Shown: positions 1-7,759, numbered from the stretch's first letter. The stretch: 12,540 nucleotides of DNA from JAJBWD01 sp041670885 (GCA_041670885.1 JBAXYJ010000066.1:1-12540), one strand, 5' to 3'. Program-made: numbers and translations. The notes: a model not told the origin generated them from the sequence alone.

Positions 1-3
1 CAT
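1..3 (-). CDS. Start codon of a leftward gene running out of the window
   Basis: On the minus strand an ATG at positions 3-1 is preceded by AGGAGG (16-11) with a 7-base spacer, an ideal ribosome binding site. Only the start codon is inside the window, so nothing can be said about the product. It lies about 100 bases downstream of the CoA-binding gene on the same strand. No stem-loop terminator with a T-run is visible between them, so co-transcription is possible. A TACAAT hexamer near 47-52 (minus strand) could be a -10 element, but I see no matching -35. Confidence 0.7.
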
Positions 4-103
4 TTGAAATCCTCCTGTACTTTTTTGTTTTGTTTTGTCACTTAACATTGTACTAGAGTTTTTCTCTTGAGTCTTTATTTTTTTGTGGTTCGGTCATTTC
101 ATT

Positions 104-493
104 TTACAACTTAGCATTATTTTTAATTTTTGACAAAGAGACTAAGGCACAGCCCTCTACTGCACTCATTTTATTTTCTTCAGCAAACTTGATAATTTCA
201 GGGCTTTCTGCTCCCGGCTGAATCAATATATTATTAATTCCCATACCTTTTGCTTCTTTAATAAATTCCATACCATACTTTGGATTTATGCATAGGTCTA
301 TTACTTCTATACTGTATGGAACCTCTTTTAAGCTTCTGTAAACAAGCCCGGATTCGTCCTTTGGATGTATTCCGGATACATTTAAGCCATGCTCCTTAAG
401 AGCGTTTAATATTCTATATGCGTATTTGGTACTGTTTAAAACATCACCTATTACAACCCAGTTTTTATAATTCAAAAAATCTGCTGGACTCAC
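104..493 (-). CDS. CoA-binding domain protein (CoA_binding_2 / YccU type)
   Basis: Small cytoplasmic Rossmann-fold protein of 129 residues, the usual size for stand-alone CoA_binding_2 proteins. The family is named for its resemblance to the CoA-binding domain of succinyl-CoA synthetase; its cellular job is not established. Seen here: the opening strand and turn NWVVIGDVLNSTKYAYRIL (11-29), the GIHPKDE stretch (41-47), VIDLCINP (64-71) where the family has its second nucleotide-contact strand, IQPGAESPEI (91-100) and a late conserved cysteine in EGCALV (113-118). The start is GTG at 493-491, not ATG, chosen because GGAGGTGAT (505-497) sits 7 bases upstream. It is divergent from the flavoprotein gene at 595 across about 100 AT-rich bases. 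Family assignment is firm; function is not known. Confidence 0.88.
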   Translation of the reverse strand: MSPADFLNYKNWVVIGDVLNSTKYAYRILNALKEHGLNVSGIHPKDESGLVYRSLKEVPYSIEVIDLCINPKYGMEFIKEAKGMGINNILIQPGAESPEIIKFAEENKMSAVEGCALVSLSKIKNNAKL

Positions 494-594
494 TATATCA
501 CCTCCATTTATTATATTATATATAATTCCTATATCTGTTATTTTTATTCAATATGGGTTAGAATATGAATATCAAGTTTTTTAGGAGAGATATT

Positions 595-1815
595 ATGGAG
601 GAAATAGTAGTAGTTGGCGGGGGACCCAGTGGAATAGCAGCTGCTATATCAGCTAAGGATAATGGTAAAGATGTAATAATACTTGAGGGTAAAGACAGAA
701 TAGGCAAAAAACTCCTTATGACCGGAAATGGGAGGTGCAACCTTACTAATAAGTATGTATCAGCGAAAAAGTATCACAGCAGTTCCATGGAGCTTTTAGA
801 CAGGGTTATAGATACCATTGGCCTAAAAGAAATTACTGACTTTTATTCCTACATAGGTATTCCTGTGAAGGAACAAGATGGCGGCAAAATATACCCATTT
901 TCACTGCAGGCCTCCTCAGTACTTGACATATTAAGATTGTCCTTAGAAGAAAGAAATATAGATGTAAGAACAAACTGCAAGGTAAAAAGGATCATCCATA
1001 AAGAGCAGTATTTTTCCATTGAAACCTCATCAGGAGTTATTGATTCTAAAAAAGTAATCCTCTGTGCCGGCGGCAATTCATATAAATCCACAGGTTCTGA
1101 TGGTTCCGGGTATGTAATAGCTGAAGGATTAGGCCACAGCATAGTAAAACCTCTTCCTGCTCTGACTGCTCTTATATTAGACTACAGCAGGCTTAAAGCA
1201 CTGTCGGGCATTAAGTTAAGCGGCACGGCTAAAATAGAAACTAAAGATGCATCTTTAGAAGATACAGGTGAGATCTTGTTTACTGACTACGGCGTATCTG
1301 GTCCTGTTATATTTAACCTGAGCAGATTTGCCTCTATAGAATTAGATAAAAAAGGAGAAGTTAAATTATCGATAGATATCATACCCGAAATAGGGAAAAT
1401 ACAATTTAATGAATTTTTAAGAAATCATTTTCTTACCTTCTCCTACAGAAGTGTCAGCGATGCACTCATTGGCATATTAAATAAAAAACTTATTCCAATT
1501 CTCCTTAAGGAATCTAAAATAGATGATATCCATAAGCCCTGTTACCTTCTCAGAGAGGAAGAGATTGTCTCCATAGTTAATCATATTAAGAGCTGGAGCT
1601 TTAGAGTCTCTGGTACTGCTTCCTTTGATATGGCACAGGTTACAATAGGAGGAGTTGATACCAGTGAGGTAAATCCTTTTACACTGGAATCAAAGCTTCA
1701 TAAAAATCTATATTTTGCTGGAGAGCTTCTTGATGTGGATGGAGACTGCGGAGGTTATAATATCCACTTTGCAGTATCTTCAGGCTATATAGCAGGTAAA
1801 AATGCCGCTATTTAG
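595..1815 (+). CDS. HI0933/BaiN-family NAD(P)/FAD-dependent oxidoreductase
   Basis: Cytoplasmic flavoprotein of 406 residues. The family includes HI0933, YhiN and BaiN, the last described as a bile-acid dehydrogenation/reduction enzyme in gut clostridia; most members have no proven substrate. Visible motifs: dinucleotide-binding GGGPSG (8-13), the family hallmark KKLLMTGNGRCNLTN (38-52), LCAGGNSYKSTGSDGSGY, the GEILFTDYGVSGPVIFNLS segment, and the C-terminal FAD-contact block QVTIGGVD ... NLYFAGELLDVDGDCGGYN. Length is normal. An in-frame ATG at 565 would add 10 residues, but it lacks a ribosome binding site; ATG 595 has AGGAGAG (583-589) and puts the FAD motif at its usual distance from the N-terminus. 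A weak -10-like TAGAAT lies at 559-564. The 3' end overlaps the convergent thioesterase gene by 8 bases. I would not infer bile-acid chemistry from family membership. Confidence 0.93.
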   Translation: MEEIVVVGGGPSGIAAAISAKDNGKDVIILEGKDRIGKKLLMTGNGRCNLTNKYVSAKKYHSSSMELLDRVIDTIGLKEITDFYSYIGIPVKEQDGGKIYPFSLQASSVLDILRLSLEERNIDVRTNCKVKRIIHKEQYFSIETSSGVIDSKKVILCAGGNSYKSTGSDGSGYVIAEGLGHSIVKPLPALTALILDYSRLKALSGIKLSGTAKIETKDASLEDTGEILFTDYGVSGPVIFNLSRFASIELDKKGEVKLSIDIIPEIGKIQFNEFLRNHFLTFSYRSVSDALIGILNKKLIPILLKESKIDDIHKPCYLLREEEIVSIVNHIKSWSFRVSGTASFDMAQVTIGGVDTSEVNPFTLESKLHKNLYFAGELLDVDGDCGGYNIHFAVSSGYIAGKNAAI

Positions 1816-2551
1816 AAAAGAAAGATTGTCCTACTGTCAGTACGCTGCCATTTTCATTTACTGTCTTATGATAAAGTATAAGCCCATCAGCCTCTTCTTT
1901 AACCTGACACATAGAGCTTATGCTTTCTCCATATTTAGTTTCCTTCTCATAGGTTACAACTAATCTATTCAGGTTATATTTTGTAACTATATCCTTTGGT
2001 ATGGACTCTATCATATATGATACATATTTGCCGTTATTTACATGCAGGTTTGTGTCTATGTCACTGTACCTTATATTAAAAGTCTTTATATTATCATTTC
2101 CTTCAAAGGCTTCTATCTTTGGTATATTCGGGTTATATTTGTCTTCTTTCTTTATACCGTAGCAATCTAAAAATTCTGCCGGAATCCTTTTTGGAGACCT
2201 TAGCTTTGTATCTATTAAAAACCATATAGAGTCTGCTTTAATTATAAGCTGGTCTTTTTCATCTTTTACCTGAAAGCTTCTCATTGCATAAAAAGCTCTG
2301 AAGCTTTCCGCCTTGGTAGTTATCTTTATCTTTTCTCCATAGCCGGGCATTCTGTCTATTTTAATATCCCATTTATATAATACCCAGGCCAGATTATTAT
2401 TTTTAAGATAGTCCAGATCTACCTTAATCAAATCTCCCTGAAATACTGCTATATCTGTAAAAAAATTAACTAAATCCGTCAGCAGAAGCCTCTTTTTGTA
2501 GTCAACTTCAAAATATCTTACTTCATATTCTTTTTCTGTTTCTACTCCCAT
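1808..2551 (-). CDS. Acyl-ACP thioesterase (FatA/FatB-like double hot dog)
   Basis: Predicted cytoplasmic acyl-[acyl-carrier-protein] hydrolase, 247 residues, normal for bacterial members of this family. It would release free fatty acids from ACP and so affect chain length or lipid turnover. Two hot-dog halves are recognisable: the first around residues 5-125 (VNFFTDIAVFQGD, then WDIKIDRMPGYGEKIKI), the second from about 155. The catalytic motif is in the second half: D166, N168 and H170 in DIDTNLHVNNGKY, with a candidate catalytic Glu in YEKET (E202 or E204), matching the D-x-N-x-H plus Glu pattern of plant FatB. A TTG at 2563 could extend it, but ATG 2551 is preferred because GGAGGG (2561-2556) lies just upstream and would be inside the longer form. 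It has its own promoter at 2584-2613. It is convergent with the flavoprotein gene and shares 8 bases with it. Confidence 0.92.
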   Translation of the reverse strand: MGVETEKEYEVRYFEVDYKKRLLLTDLVNFFTDIAVFQGDLIKVDLDYLKNNNLAWVLYKWDIKIDRMPGYGEKIKITTKAESFRAFYAMRSFQVKDEKDQLIIKADSIWFLIDTKLRSPKRIPAEFLDCYGIKKEDKYNPNIPKIEAFEGNDNIKTFNIRYSDIDTNLHVNNGKYVSYMIESIPKDIVTKYNLNRLVVTYEKETKYGESISSMCQVKEEADGLILYHKTVNENGSVLTVGQSFFSK

Positions 2552-2583
2552 GATACCCTCCAATCTTTAATTTACCTATTTAT

Positions 2584-2613
2584 ATTATACTACATAATAA
2601 CAAAAGCTGGCAA
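2584..2613 (-). promoter_or_regulatory. Sigma-A promoter of the acyl-ACP thioesterase gene
   Basis: On the minus strand TTGCCA (2613-2608, 5 of 6 matches to TTGACA) is followed after 18 bases by a perfect TATAAT (2589-2584), about 33 bases before the start codon at 2551. The -35 hexamer lies inside the stem-loop that terminates purA, so the terminator and promoter share DNA. Confidence 0.65.
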
Positions 2614-2624
2614 AAGCCAGCTTT
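2603..2624 (-). terminator. Intrinsic terminator of purA
   Basis: Perfect 9-bp stem AAAGCTGGC / GCCAGCTTT around a 4-base loop, starting 3 bases after the purA stop codon. On the minus strand the stem ends in TTT and is followed by TGTTATT, a modest U-tract. The stem is close to self-symmetric, but only purA needs a terminator here. Confidence 0.8.
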
Positions 2625-2627
2625 ATT

Positions 2628-3914
2628 TTACAGTTTATTTATTTTTATTGTTTGAGACCTTTTAGGTCCTACAGAAACTATTGATACATTTGTTTCTGTG
2701 TATTCCTCAATTTTCTTTATATAAGTCTTTGCATTTTCGGGAATTTTATCATATGACAGCGCATTTTCTATTGATTCATCCCAGCCTTCAAATTCCTCAT
2801 ATACAGGAACACATCTTGATAAATCCTCTAGACTTGCTGGAAAATAATCTATTTTATTACCATCCAGCATATATGCTGTACATACCTTAATCTTGTCAAG
2901 TCCCGCTAAGGTATCTATCTTTGTAACAGCAAAGGAGGTAAGTCCTGATATTCTGGCTGATGACTTTAGTATAACCAGGTCAAGCCAACCGCATCTTCTT
3001 GATCTTCCTGTGGTTACTCCGTATTCTTTTCCCTTAGTTCTGATCCACTCACCCTTATCATCTAAAAGCTCTGTTGGAAATGGGCCCTCTCCTACTCTTG
3101 TAGTATAAGCCTTAGCTATGCCAACGATGTTTGTTACCTTGTTAGGTCCAATTCCTGCTCCTGATGGAACTCCTCCTGCTATTGTGTTTGAGGAGGTAAC
3201 ATAAGGATATGTTCCATAGTCAATGTCAAGAAGTGTTCCCTGAGCTCCTTCAAATAAAACCTTCTTGTTATCTTTCATCTCATTAAATATCTTAACAGAA
3301 GTATCAACTACAAAAGGTCTTACAAAATCAGCATACTTTGAATATTCTTCGTATATTTCATCAAATGATAATGCATCCCCGCCGAATACCTTTGTTATTA
3401 TTTCATTTTTAAGGTCCAGGCTTTCTTTAAGTCTTTGCTTAAATACTTTGTCATTTATAAGATCACATACTCTAATTCCGGACCTTTCCATCTTATCTGT
3501 GTAACAAGGTCCTATTCCTCTTCCTGTTGTTCCTATGCTTTTATTTCCTCTCCATTTTTCCTTTAGAGCATCCATAAGTCTGTGATATGGCATAATAACG
3601 TGAGCTCTGTCACTTATGAAAAGCTTCTTGTTATTTATCTCTACCTTTAATTCCTTAAGGTAATTTATTTCATCTATTAAAGCCTTTGGATCTATAACCA
3701 CACCGTTTCCAATTATATTTATTTTACCGCTGTATAATATACCGCTTGGTATAAGGTGAAGCTTATATTCATTTTCACCGATTACAACTGTATGACCAGC
3801 ATTGTTTCCCCCTTGATATCTAACAATTACATCAGCACCTTTTGCTAAGTAATCCGTCATTTTTCCTTTTCCTTCGTCGCCCCATTGGGCTCCTAAAACT
3901 ACTAAAGAAGACAT
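2628..3914 (-). CDS. purA: Adenylosuccinate synthetase
   Basis: Catalyses GTP-dependent joining of IMP and aspartate to adenylosuccinate, the first committed step from IMP to AMP; cytoplasmic homodimer. At 428 residues it has the standard bacterial length. Diagnostic motifs are all present: GAQWGDEGKGK (8-18) with catalytic Asp13, GGNNAGHTV (35-43) with catalytic His41, GTTGRGIGP for IMP binding, FEGAQGTLLDIDYGTYPYVTSS, VGEGPFPTEL and TTGRSRRCGWLD near the aspartate loop. Upstream in-frame starts exist (TTG 3932, ATG 3920), but ATG 3914 is chosen because AGGAAGG (3927-3921) sits 6 bases before it and because Asp13/His41 then match the E. coli numbering. It has its own promoter (3948-3976), PurBox pair (3980-4024) and terminator (2603-2624), so it is probably monocistronic and controlled by purine supply. 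Confidence 0.98.
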   Translation of the reverse strand: MSSLVVLGAQWGDEGKGKMTDYLAKGADVIVRYQGGNNAGHTVVIGENEYKLHLIPSGILYSGKINIIGNGVVIDPKALIDEINYLKELKVEINNKKLFISDRAHVIMPYHRLMDALKEKWRGNKSIGTTGRGIGPCYTDKMERSGIRVCDLINDKVFKQRLKESLDLKNEIITKVFGGDALSFDEIYEEYSKYADFVRPFVVDTSVKIFNEMKDNKKVLFEGAQGTLLDIDYGTYPYVTSSNTIAGGVPSGAGIGPNKVTNIVGIAKAYTTRVGEGPFPTELLDDKGEWIRTKGKEYGVTTGRSRRCGWLDLVILKSSARISGLTSFAVTKIDTLAGLDKIKVCTAYMLDGNKIDYFPASLEDLSRCVPVYEEFEGWDESIENALSYDKIPENAKTYIKKIEEYTETNVSIVSVGPKRSQTIKINKL

Positions 3915-3947
3915 ATGCATCCTTCCTTTCAATTAAACTACTTTATA

Positions 3948-3976
3948 ATATTATCAAATATAAAGGTTATAGTCAA
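3948..3976 (-). promoter_or_regulatory. Sigma-A promoter of purA
   Basis: Minus-strand TTGACT (3976-3971) and TAATAT (3953-3948) are separated by 17 bases, with a start of transcription expected near 3941 and the purA ribosome binding site downstream. The -35 is strong (5 of 6), the -10 only 4 of 6, which fits a regulated promoter. A shifted -10 (GATAAT) would need a 15-base spacer and is less likely. Confidence 0.6.
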
Positions 3977-3979
3977 ATA

Positions 3980-4024
3980 ATTTACGAACATTTTTTAATG
4001 TTTATAAATTATTAGTTCGTTATA
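3980..4024 (-). promoter_or_regulatory. PurR operator: two inverted PurBoxes upstream of purA
   Basis: The Bacillus PurBox consensus is AWWWCCGAACWWT. Positions 3980-3992 on the plus strand read ATTTACGAACATT (12 of 13), and 4024-4012 on the minus strand read TATAACGAACTAA (10 of 13, core CGAAC intact). The two point toward each other with 19 bases between them. Relative to the predicted start near 3941 they lie at about -39 to -51 and -71 to -83, very close to the placement of the two boxes in the B. subtilis pur operon. The distal box overlaps the stop codon of the FAD dehydrogenase gene. A perfect AACATT-TTTT-AATGTT inverted repeat (3987-4002) overlaps the proximal box. Binding by a PurR protein is inferred from sequence only. 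Confidence 0.72.
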
Positions 4025-5396
4025 ATTTACTCCCTATATATCTTCCTACATAAACTCCAGAAGCAGAAGCCTGTGACAGAGAGTGAGTAACTCCTGAGCA
4101 ATCTCCCAGTACAAAGAGTCCCTTGATTTTCGTCTCTAAATTATTGTCTACCTCTACCTTTGAGTTATAGAACTTAACCTCAACTCCATATAACAGAGTA
4201 TCTCCATTGGCAGTACCCGGAGCTATCTTATCAAGAGCATAAATCATCTCTATAATATCATCTAACTGTCTCTTAGGAATAACAAGACCTAAATCTCCTG
4301 GTGTAGCATTTAGAGTAGGCTTTGTAAATGATTTTTCTAACTTGTGTTCCGTGGTCCTGCGGCCATTAACCACATCTTCAAACCTTTGAATAAGGACTCC
4401 TCCCCCCAGCATATTGGAGAGCCGTGCGATAGACTCTCCATATCCGTTGCTGTCTTTAAAAGGCTCTGTAAAATGATTTGATACCAGAAGGGCAAAGTTT
4501 GTATTATCAGACCTTAAGTTAATATCAGCGTAACTATGCCCATTAACTGTTACTATACCGTTAGTATTTTCGTTTACCACATGTCCGTACGGATTCATGC
4601 AGAATGTCCTTACTAAATCTGAGTACATCTTAGTCCTGTAAACTATTTTGCTTTCATATACTGCATCTGTTATATGGGAGAAAACCTCTGCCGGCAGCTC
4701 AACTCTCACTCCAATATCAACTCTGTTTGATTCTGTCTTGATATTTAAGCTTTCACATACTCCTGAAATCCATTTTGATCCAGATCTGCCAGTAGCTAAA
4801 ATCAGGAACCTAGATGAAAATGTTTCGTTTTTTGTAAATATCTTAAAGCCTTTTTCCTCCTGCTCTATTTCAAGAACCTCAGTATCAAACATAATATCCA
4901 TGTTTTCTTTTAGGTACTTAAACATATTGCTAAGTATTACTAAGTTTCCATCAGTCCCAAAATGTCTTACCTTAGCATCTAAAAGATGCAGGTCATATTT
5001 AAGGGCTTCCTTTTTCAATAAAGTATCATTTGTAGAATATAGCTTAGCTTCCTTTTCACTCAGGCTGCAGTTAACCTCATCAACATAATACATTAAATCA
5101 AGAGCTTCCTCCTCACCTAAATATTTATAAAGGTCTCCTCCAAAATTATTGGTAATATTATACTTCCCATCTGATAAGCTTCCTGCTCCCCCAAATCCAT
5201 TCATTATATTGCATGGATTACAGTGAATACAGGATTTTATTTTTTTACCATCTATAGGGCAGTGCCTTTTTGACAAATCATGTCCTTTTTCTATCATTAA
5301 TATCTTTGCTTTATTATTTTTTTTAAGCATTTCATAAGCTGTGAATACTCCGCTGGCACCTGCTCCGACTATTATTACATCATATACATTATTCAT
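4020..5396 (-). CDS. COG2509-type FAD-dependent dehydrogenase
   Basis: Predicted cytoplasmic flavoprotein of 458 residues in the uncharacterised FAD-dependent dehydrogenase group COG2509; no substrate is established. Seen: N-terminal dinucleotide-binding GAGASG (11-16) with MIEKG after the second strand, a cysteine cluster C46, C56, C59, C62 (CxxCxxC), then the family signature GFGGAGSLSDGK (67-78), a mid-protein LILATGRSGS, and a C-terminal FAD motif GLFVLGDCSGVTHSLSQASA. The cysteine cluster could hold a metal or Fe-S centre; that is inference. ATG 5396 is preceded by GGAGG (5407-5403), which lies inside the last codons of the helicase gene; only 2 bases separate the helicase stop from this start. 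The two are therefore almost surely co-transcribed and probably translationally coupled. No terminator is visible before purA, whose PurBox overlaps this stop codon. Confidence 0.88.
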   Translation of the reverse strand: MNNVYDVIIVGAGASGVFTAYEMLKKNNKAKILMIEKGHDLSKRHCPIDGKKIKSCIHCNPCNIMNGFGGAGSLSDGKYNITNNFGGDLYKYLGEEEALDLMYYVDEVNCSLSEKEAKLYSTNDTLLKKEALKYDLHLLDAKVRHFGTDGNLVILSNMFKYLKENMDIMFDTEVLEIEQEEKGFKIFTKNETFSSRFLILATGRSGSKWISGVCESLNIKTESNRVDIGVRVELPAEVFSHITDAVYESKIVYRTKMYSDLVRTFCMNPYGHVVNENTNGIVTVNGHSYADINLRSDNTNFALLVSNHFTEPFKDSNGYGESIARLSNMLGGGVLIQRFEDVVNGRRTTEHKLEKSFTKPTLNATPGDLGLVIPKRQLDDIIEMIYALDKIAPGTANGDTLLYGVEVKFYNSKVEVDNNLETKIKGLFVLGDCSGVTHSLSQASASGVYVGRYIGSKL

Positions 5397-5398
5397 TT

Positions 5399-7720
5399 TT
5401 ATCCTCCCTCATAAAACTCTTTTACATATTGAATTATATCATTTTTATCCTTTATTTGAATATTGGGAAACCATTCTCTTGGAAATAAATTTATATACTC
5501 CCTTGTCTTATACCGGCTGTCAATTAAAAGAATTACTCCTCTGTCCTCTTCCTTTCTTATAAGTCTTCCTGCTGCCTGGAGCACCTTGTTCATGCCGGGA
5601 TATACATAGGCAAACTGAAAGCCCATATTATTCTTATTATTAAAATATTCTTTAATAATATCATTTTCAGTACATATCTTTGATAATCCAACTGATACTA
5701 TGACAACTCCAATAAGTTTATCCCCGGTTAAATCTATACCTTCAGAAAATACTCCTCCTAAAACACAGAAGCTTATACTGTCCTTTTGAATATTAAATCT
5801 TTCTATAAAAGTGGCTCTTTCCTCATCTTTCATATCCTTAGCCTGACAATAGGCATTTACATTGTATTTTCCATTAAAAGCTTTATATACATTTTCCATA
5901 TATAAATAGGAAGGGAAAAATACCATATAATTTCCCCGCCTGCAGCTGTAAAGAGTATATATATAATCTGCCAGATCAGTATAGGTATTATCCCTGTTTC
6001 CGTATTTTGTTGACATATTATCCTCTATAAGGAGAAGTCTGTTCTTTCTGGAAAATGGAGAATTAAGGCTTAAATTATAATCATTTTCATCTCCCCCCAA
6101 TACCTCTTTATAATATTTAATAGGTGACAGGGTGGCAGAGAAAAATACAGCTGAATCCCCTCTTTTTAAGGCCTCTCTTAATAAATAGGAGGGATCTATG
6201 CAGAATAGCTTTATGGATATATTTTTATCCTGCTTTTCTATATAAGTTACATACCTTTCATCATAAAACTCAGATATCCTTATAAAGGCAAGGGCATCAA
6301 AATAAATTTGCTGAAGCTCCTTATTGTATTCATTATGAGTGAAATATTCCTCTAAATTTAATATAAGCTTATTTAAAGGGCCATAAATTTCACCCTTTTC
6401 TTCTTTAACTGTCAGGAAGCTTTCTGTCATTTCCTTTTTTATATTCAAGAATACTTTATTTACAGCATTTAATGAGTTTATTATTTTTTTATTATTTGTA
6501 AGCTTTTTCCCTTTTAAAAAATCATCCTTAAGCAGGGAAGCTGAAAACATATCTCTCCCCCTATCCACCAGGTTATGAGCTTCATCTATTAAAAACACAG
6601 CATTTAGTGATTCTACTGCTCCCTCACCAAAAAACCTTCGGAGATATACCCTGGGGTCAAAAACATAATTATAGTCACAGATAATAATATCTGAATAAAG
6701 GCTAAGGTCTAAAGAAAACTCAAAGGGGCATACATTATGCTTTTTAGCATAGCTTTCTATAATGTCCCGGCTTAAGTTATCCTCATTTTCTAGTATGTCT
6801 AAAATAGCCTGGTTTATTCTGTCATAGTGCCCTTTTGCATAAGGACAGTCTTCCGGCTTGCAGAGTACTTCCTCAGCAAAGCATATCTTTTCTTTGGCTG
6901 TAAGGGTTACACTTTTTATTTTAAGCCCTTTATCTCTTAGCTTATTAATACCTTCCTCTGCCATCCCCCTATTAGTTGTTTTAGATGTAAGATAAAATAT
7001 TTTATCTGCAAGGCCCTCACCCATTGCTTTAATTCCAGGAAATATTGCAGATATGGTTTTACCAATTCCGGTAGGAGCATTAATAAATATTTTTTTCTTT
7101 TGCTTTATTGTATTATATATGGATACCGCCATCTCTCTCTGGCCTTTTCTATAGAAATCAAAGGGAAAACTAATTTTTTTGATAGCTTCTTTTGAAACTT
7201 CATTAAAACCTCTAAGAAAGCTAATAAAAACAGTATACTTTTCAATAATTTCATAGAAAAATTCCGCCAGCTGTCTTACTGTATATTCCTCTAAAAATCT
7301 CTTCACTTCATCTGTCTTTATATTGTAATATGTAATTCTTATTTTTATTTTGTCCAAATTATTTTGAATACAGTAAATATATCCATACATCTTTGCCTGA
7401 GATATATGAAGAAGATTAGGCTCTAAAATTGAATTTAAGTCATAAGCTACAGTCTTTATCTCATCTATTATATAATAGTCCTCTTCAGTAATTATTCCGT
7501 CAGCTCTTCCTTCAATTTTGTACTTTATTGAGGAAAATTCAAATTCATACTTTAAGCTTACTTCCTTTATATAATTTTTCCCGCCCTCTGTCTGCAGCTT
7601 TTTATGTATGCTTATCCCCTGGAGAGCTCTAACGCTGGACACAATGCTGGTATCTATATCTCCACATCTCAGGACAAATTCTACAAGTTCCCTGACAGAT
7701 ATTTTTATATCCTTACCCAT
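5399..7720 (-). CDS. PD-(D/E)XK nuclease fused to XPD/DinG-type Fe-S DNA helicase
   Basis: A 773-residue protein of the DinG/XPD superfamily 2 group with an extra N-terminal domain. Residues about 1-165 match a RecB/Cas4-like PD-(D/E)XK nuclease: GRADG (71-75, Asp74), IDEIKT (85-90, the E-x-K pair Glu87/Lys89) and QAKMYGY (108-114) as the family's Q-x-x-x-Y motif. The helicase follows: Walker A APTGIGKT (215-222), four cysteines at 280, 287, 292 and 331 placed between motifs I and II as in the XPD 4Fe-4S domain, DEAH (379-382), FFSATLSP (527-533) and a C-terminal half with GGVFSEGIDLTG (655-666) and QAAGRLIRKEEDRG (715-728). All catalytic residues I can check are present in both domains. ATG 7720 has a modest GAGG (7731-7728) site. 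Likely role: DNA repair or processing of branched or damaged DNA; the exact substrate is unknown. It heads an operon with the FAD dehydrogenase. Confidence 0.92.
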   Translation of the reverse strand: MGKDIKISVRELVEFVLRCGDIDTSIVSSVRALQGISIHKKLQTEGGKNYIKEVSLKYEFEFSSIKYKIEGRADGIITEEDYYIIDEIKTVAYDLNSILEPNLLHISQAKMYGYIYCIQNNLDKIKIRITYYNIKTDEVKRFLEEYTVRQLAEFFYEIIEKYTVFISFLRGFNEVSKEAIKKISFPFDFYRKGQREMAVSIYNTIKQKKKIFINAPTGIGKTISAIFPGIKAMGEGLADKIFYLTSKTTNRGMAEEGINKLRDKGLKIKSVTLTAKEKICFAEEVLCKPEDCPYAKGHYDRINQAILDILENEDNLSRDIIESYAKKHNVCPFEFSLDLSLYSDIIICDYNYVFDPRVYLRRFFGEGAVESLNAVFLIDEAHNLVDRGRDMFSASLLKDDFLKGKKLTNNKKIINSLNAVNKVFLNIKKEMTESFLTVKEEKGEIYGPLNKLILNLEEYFTHNEYNKELQQIYFDALAFIRISEFYDERYVTYIEKQDKNISIKLFCIDPSYLLREALKRGDSAVFFSATLSPIKYYKEVLGGDENDYNLSLNSPFSRKNRLLLIEDNMSTKYGNRDNTYTDLADYIYTLYSCRRGNYMVFFPSYLYMENVYKAFNGKYNVNAYCQAKDMKDEERATFIERFNIQKDSISFCVLGGVFSEGIDLTGDKLIGVVIVSVGLSKICTENDIIKEYFNNKNNMGFQFAYVYPGMNKVLQAAGRLIRKEEDRGVILLIDSRYKTREYINLFPREWFPNIQIKDKNDIIQYVKEFYEGG

Positions 7721-7759
7721 ATATCAACCTCAATAATAATTTAAAATATAACTATATAA

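Noticed and set aside
54..68. AGAG-TTTTT-CTCT small palindrome as a terminator for the CoA-binding gene
   Set aside because: Only 4-5 base pairs and no U-tract on the minus strand, so it would not terminate transcription.
565..594. Longer N-terminus for the HI0933-family flavoprotein
   Set aside because: The ATG at 565 has no ribosome binding site, and the extra 10 residues precede the FAD motif where the family normally begins; ATG 595 has AGGAGAG upstream.
849..1142. Antisense open frames inside the flavoprotein, purA, FAD dehydrogenase, helicase and DUF4097 genes
   Set aside because: They have no ribosome binding sites and no recognisable motifs, and each lies opposite a well-supported gene.
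3915..3932. Extended purA starts at TTG 3932 or ATG 3920
   Set aside because: The AGGAAGG site lies at 3927-3921, inside the TTG form and touching ATG 3920. ATG 3914 gives correct spacing and standard PurA residue numbering.
3933..4019. A purine riboswitch upstream of purA
   Set aside because: The region is too short and AT-rich for the three-helix aptamer and lacks its conserved loop sequences. The PurBox pair explains the visible structure.
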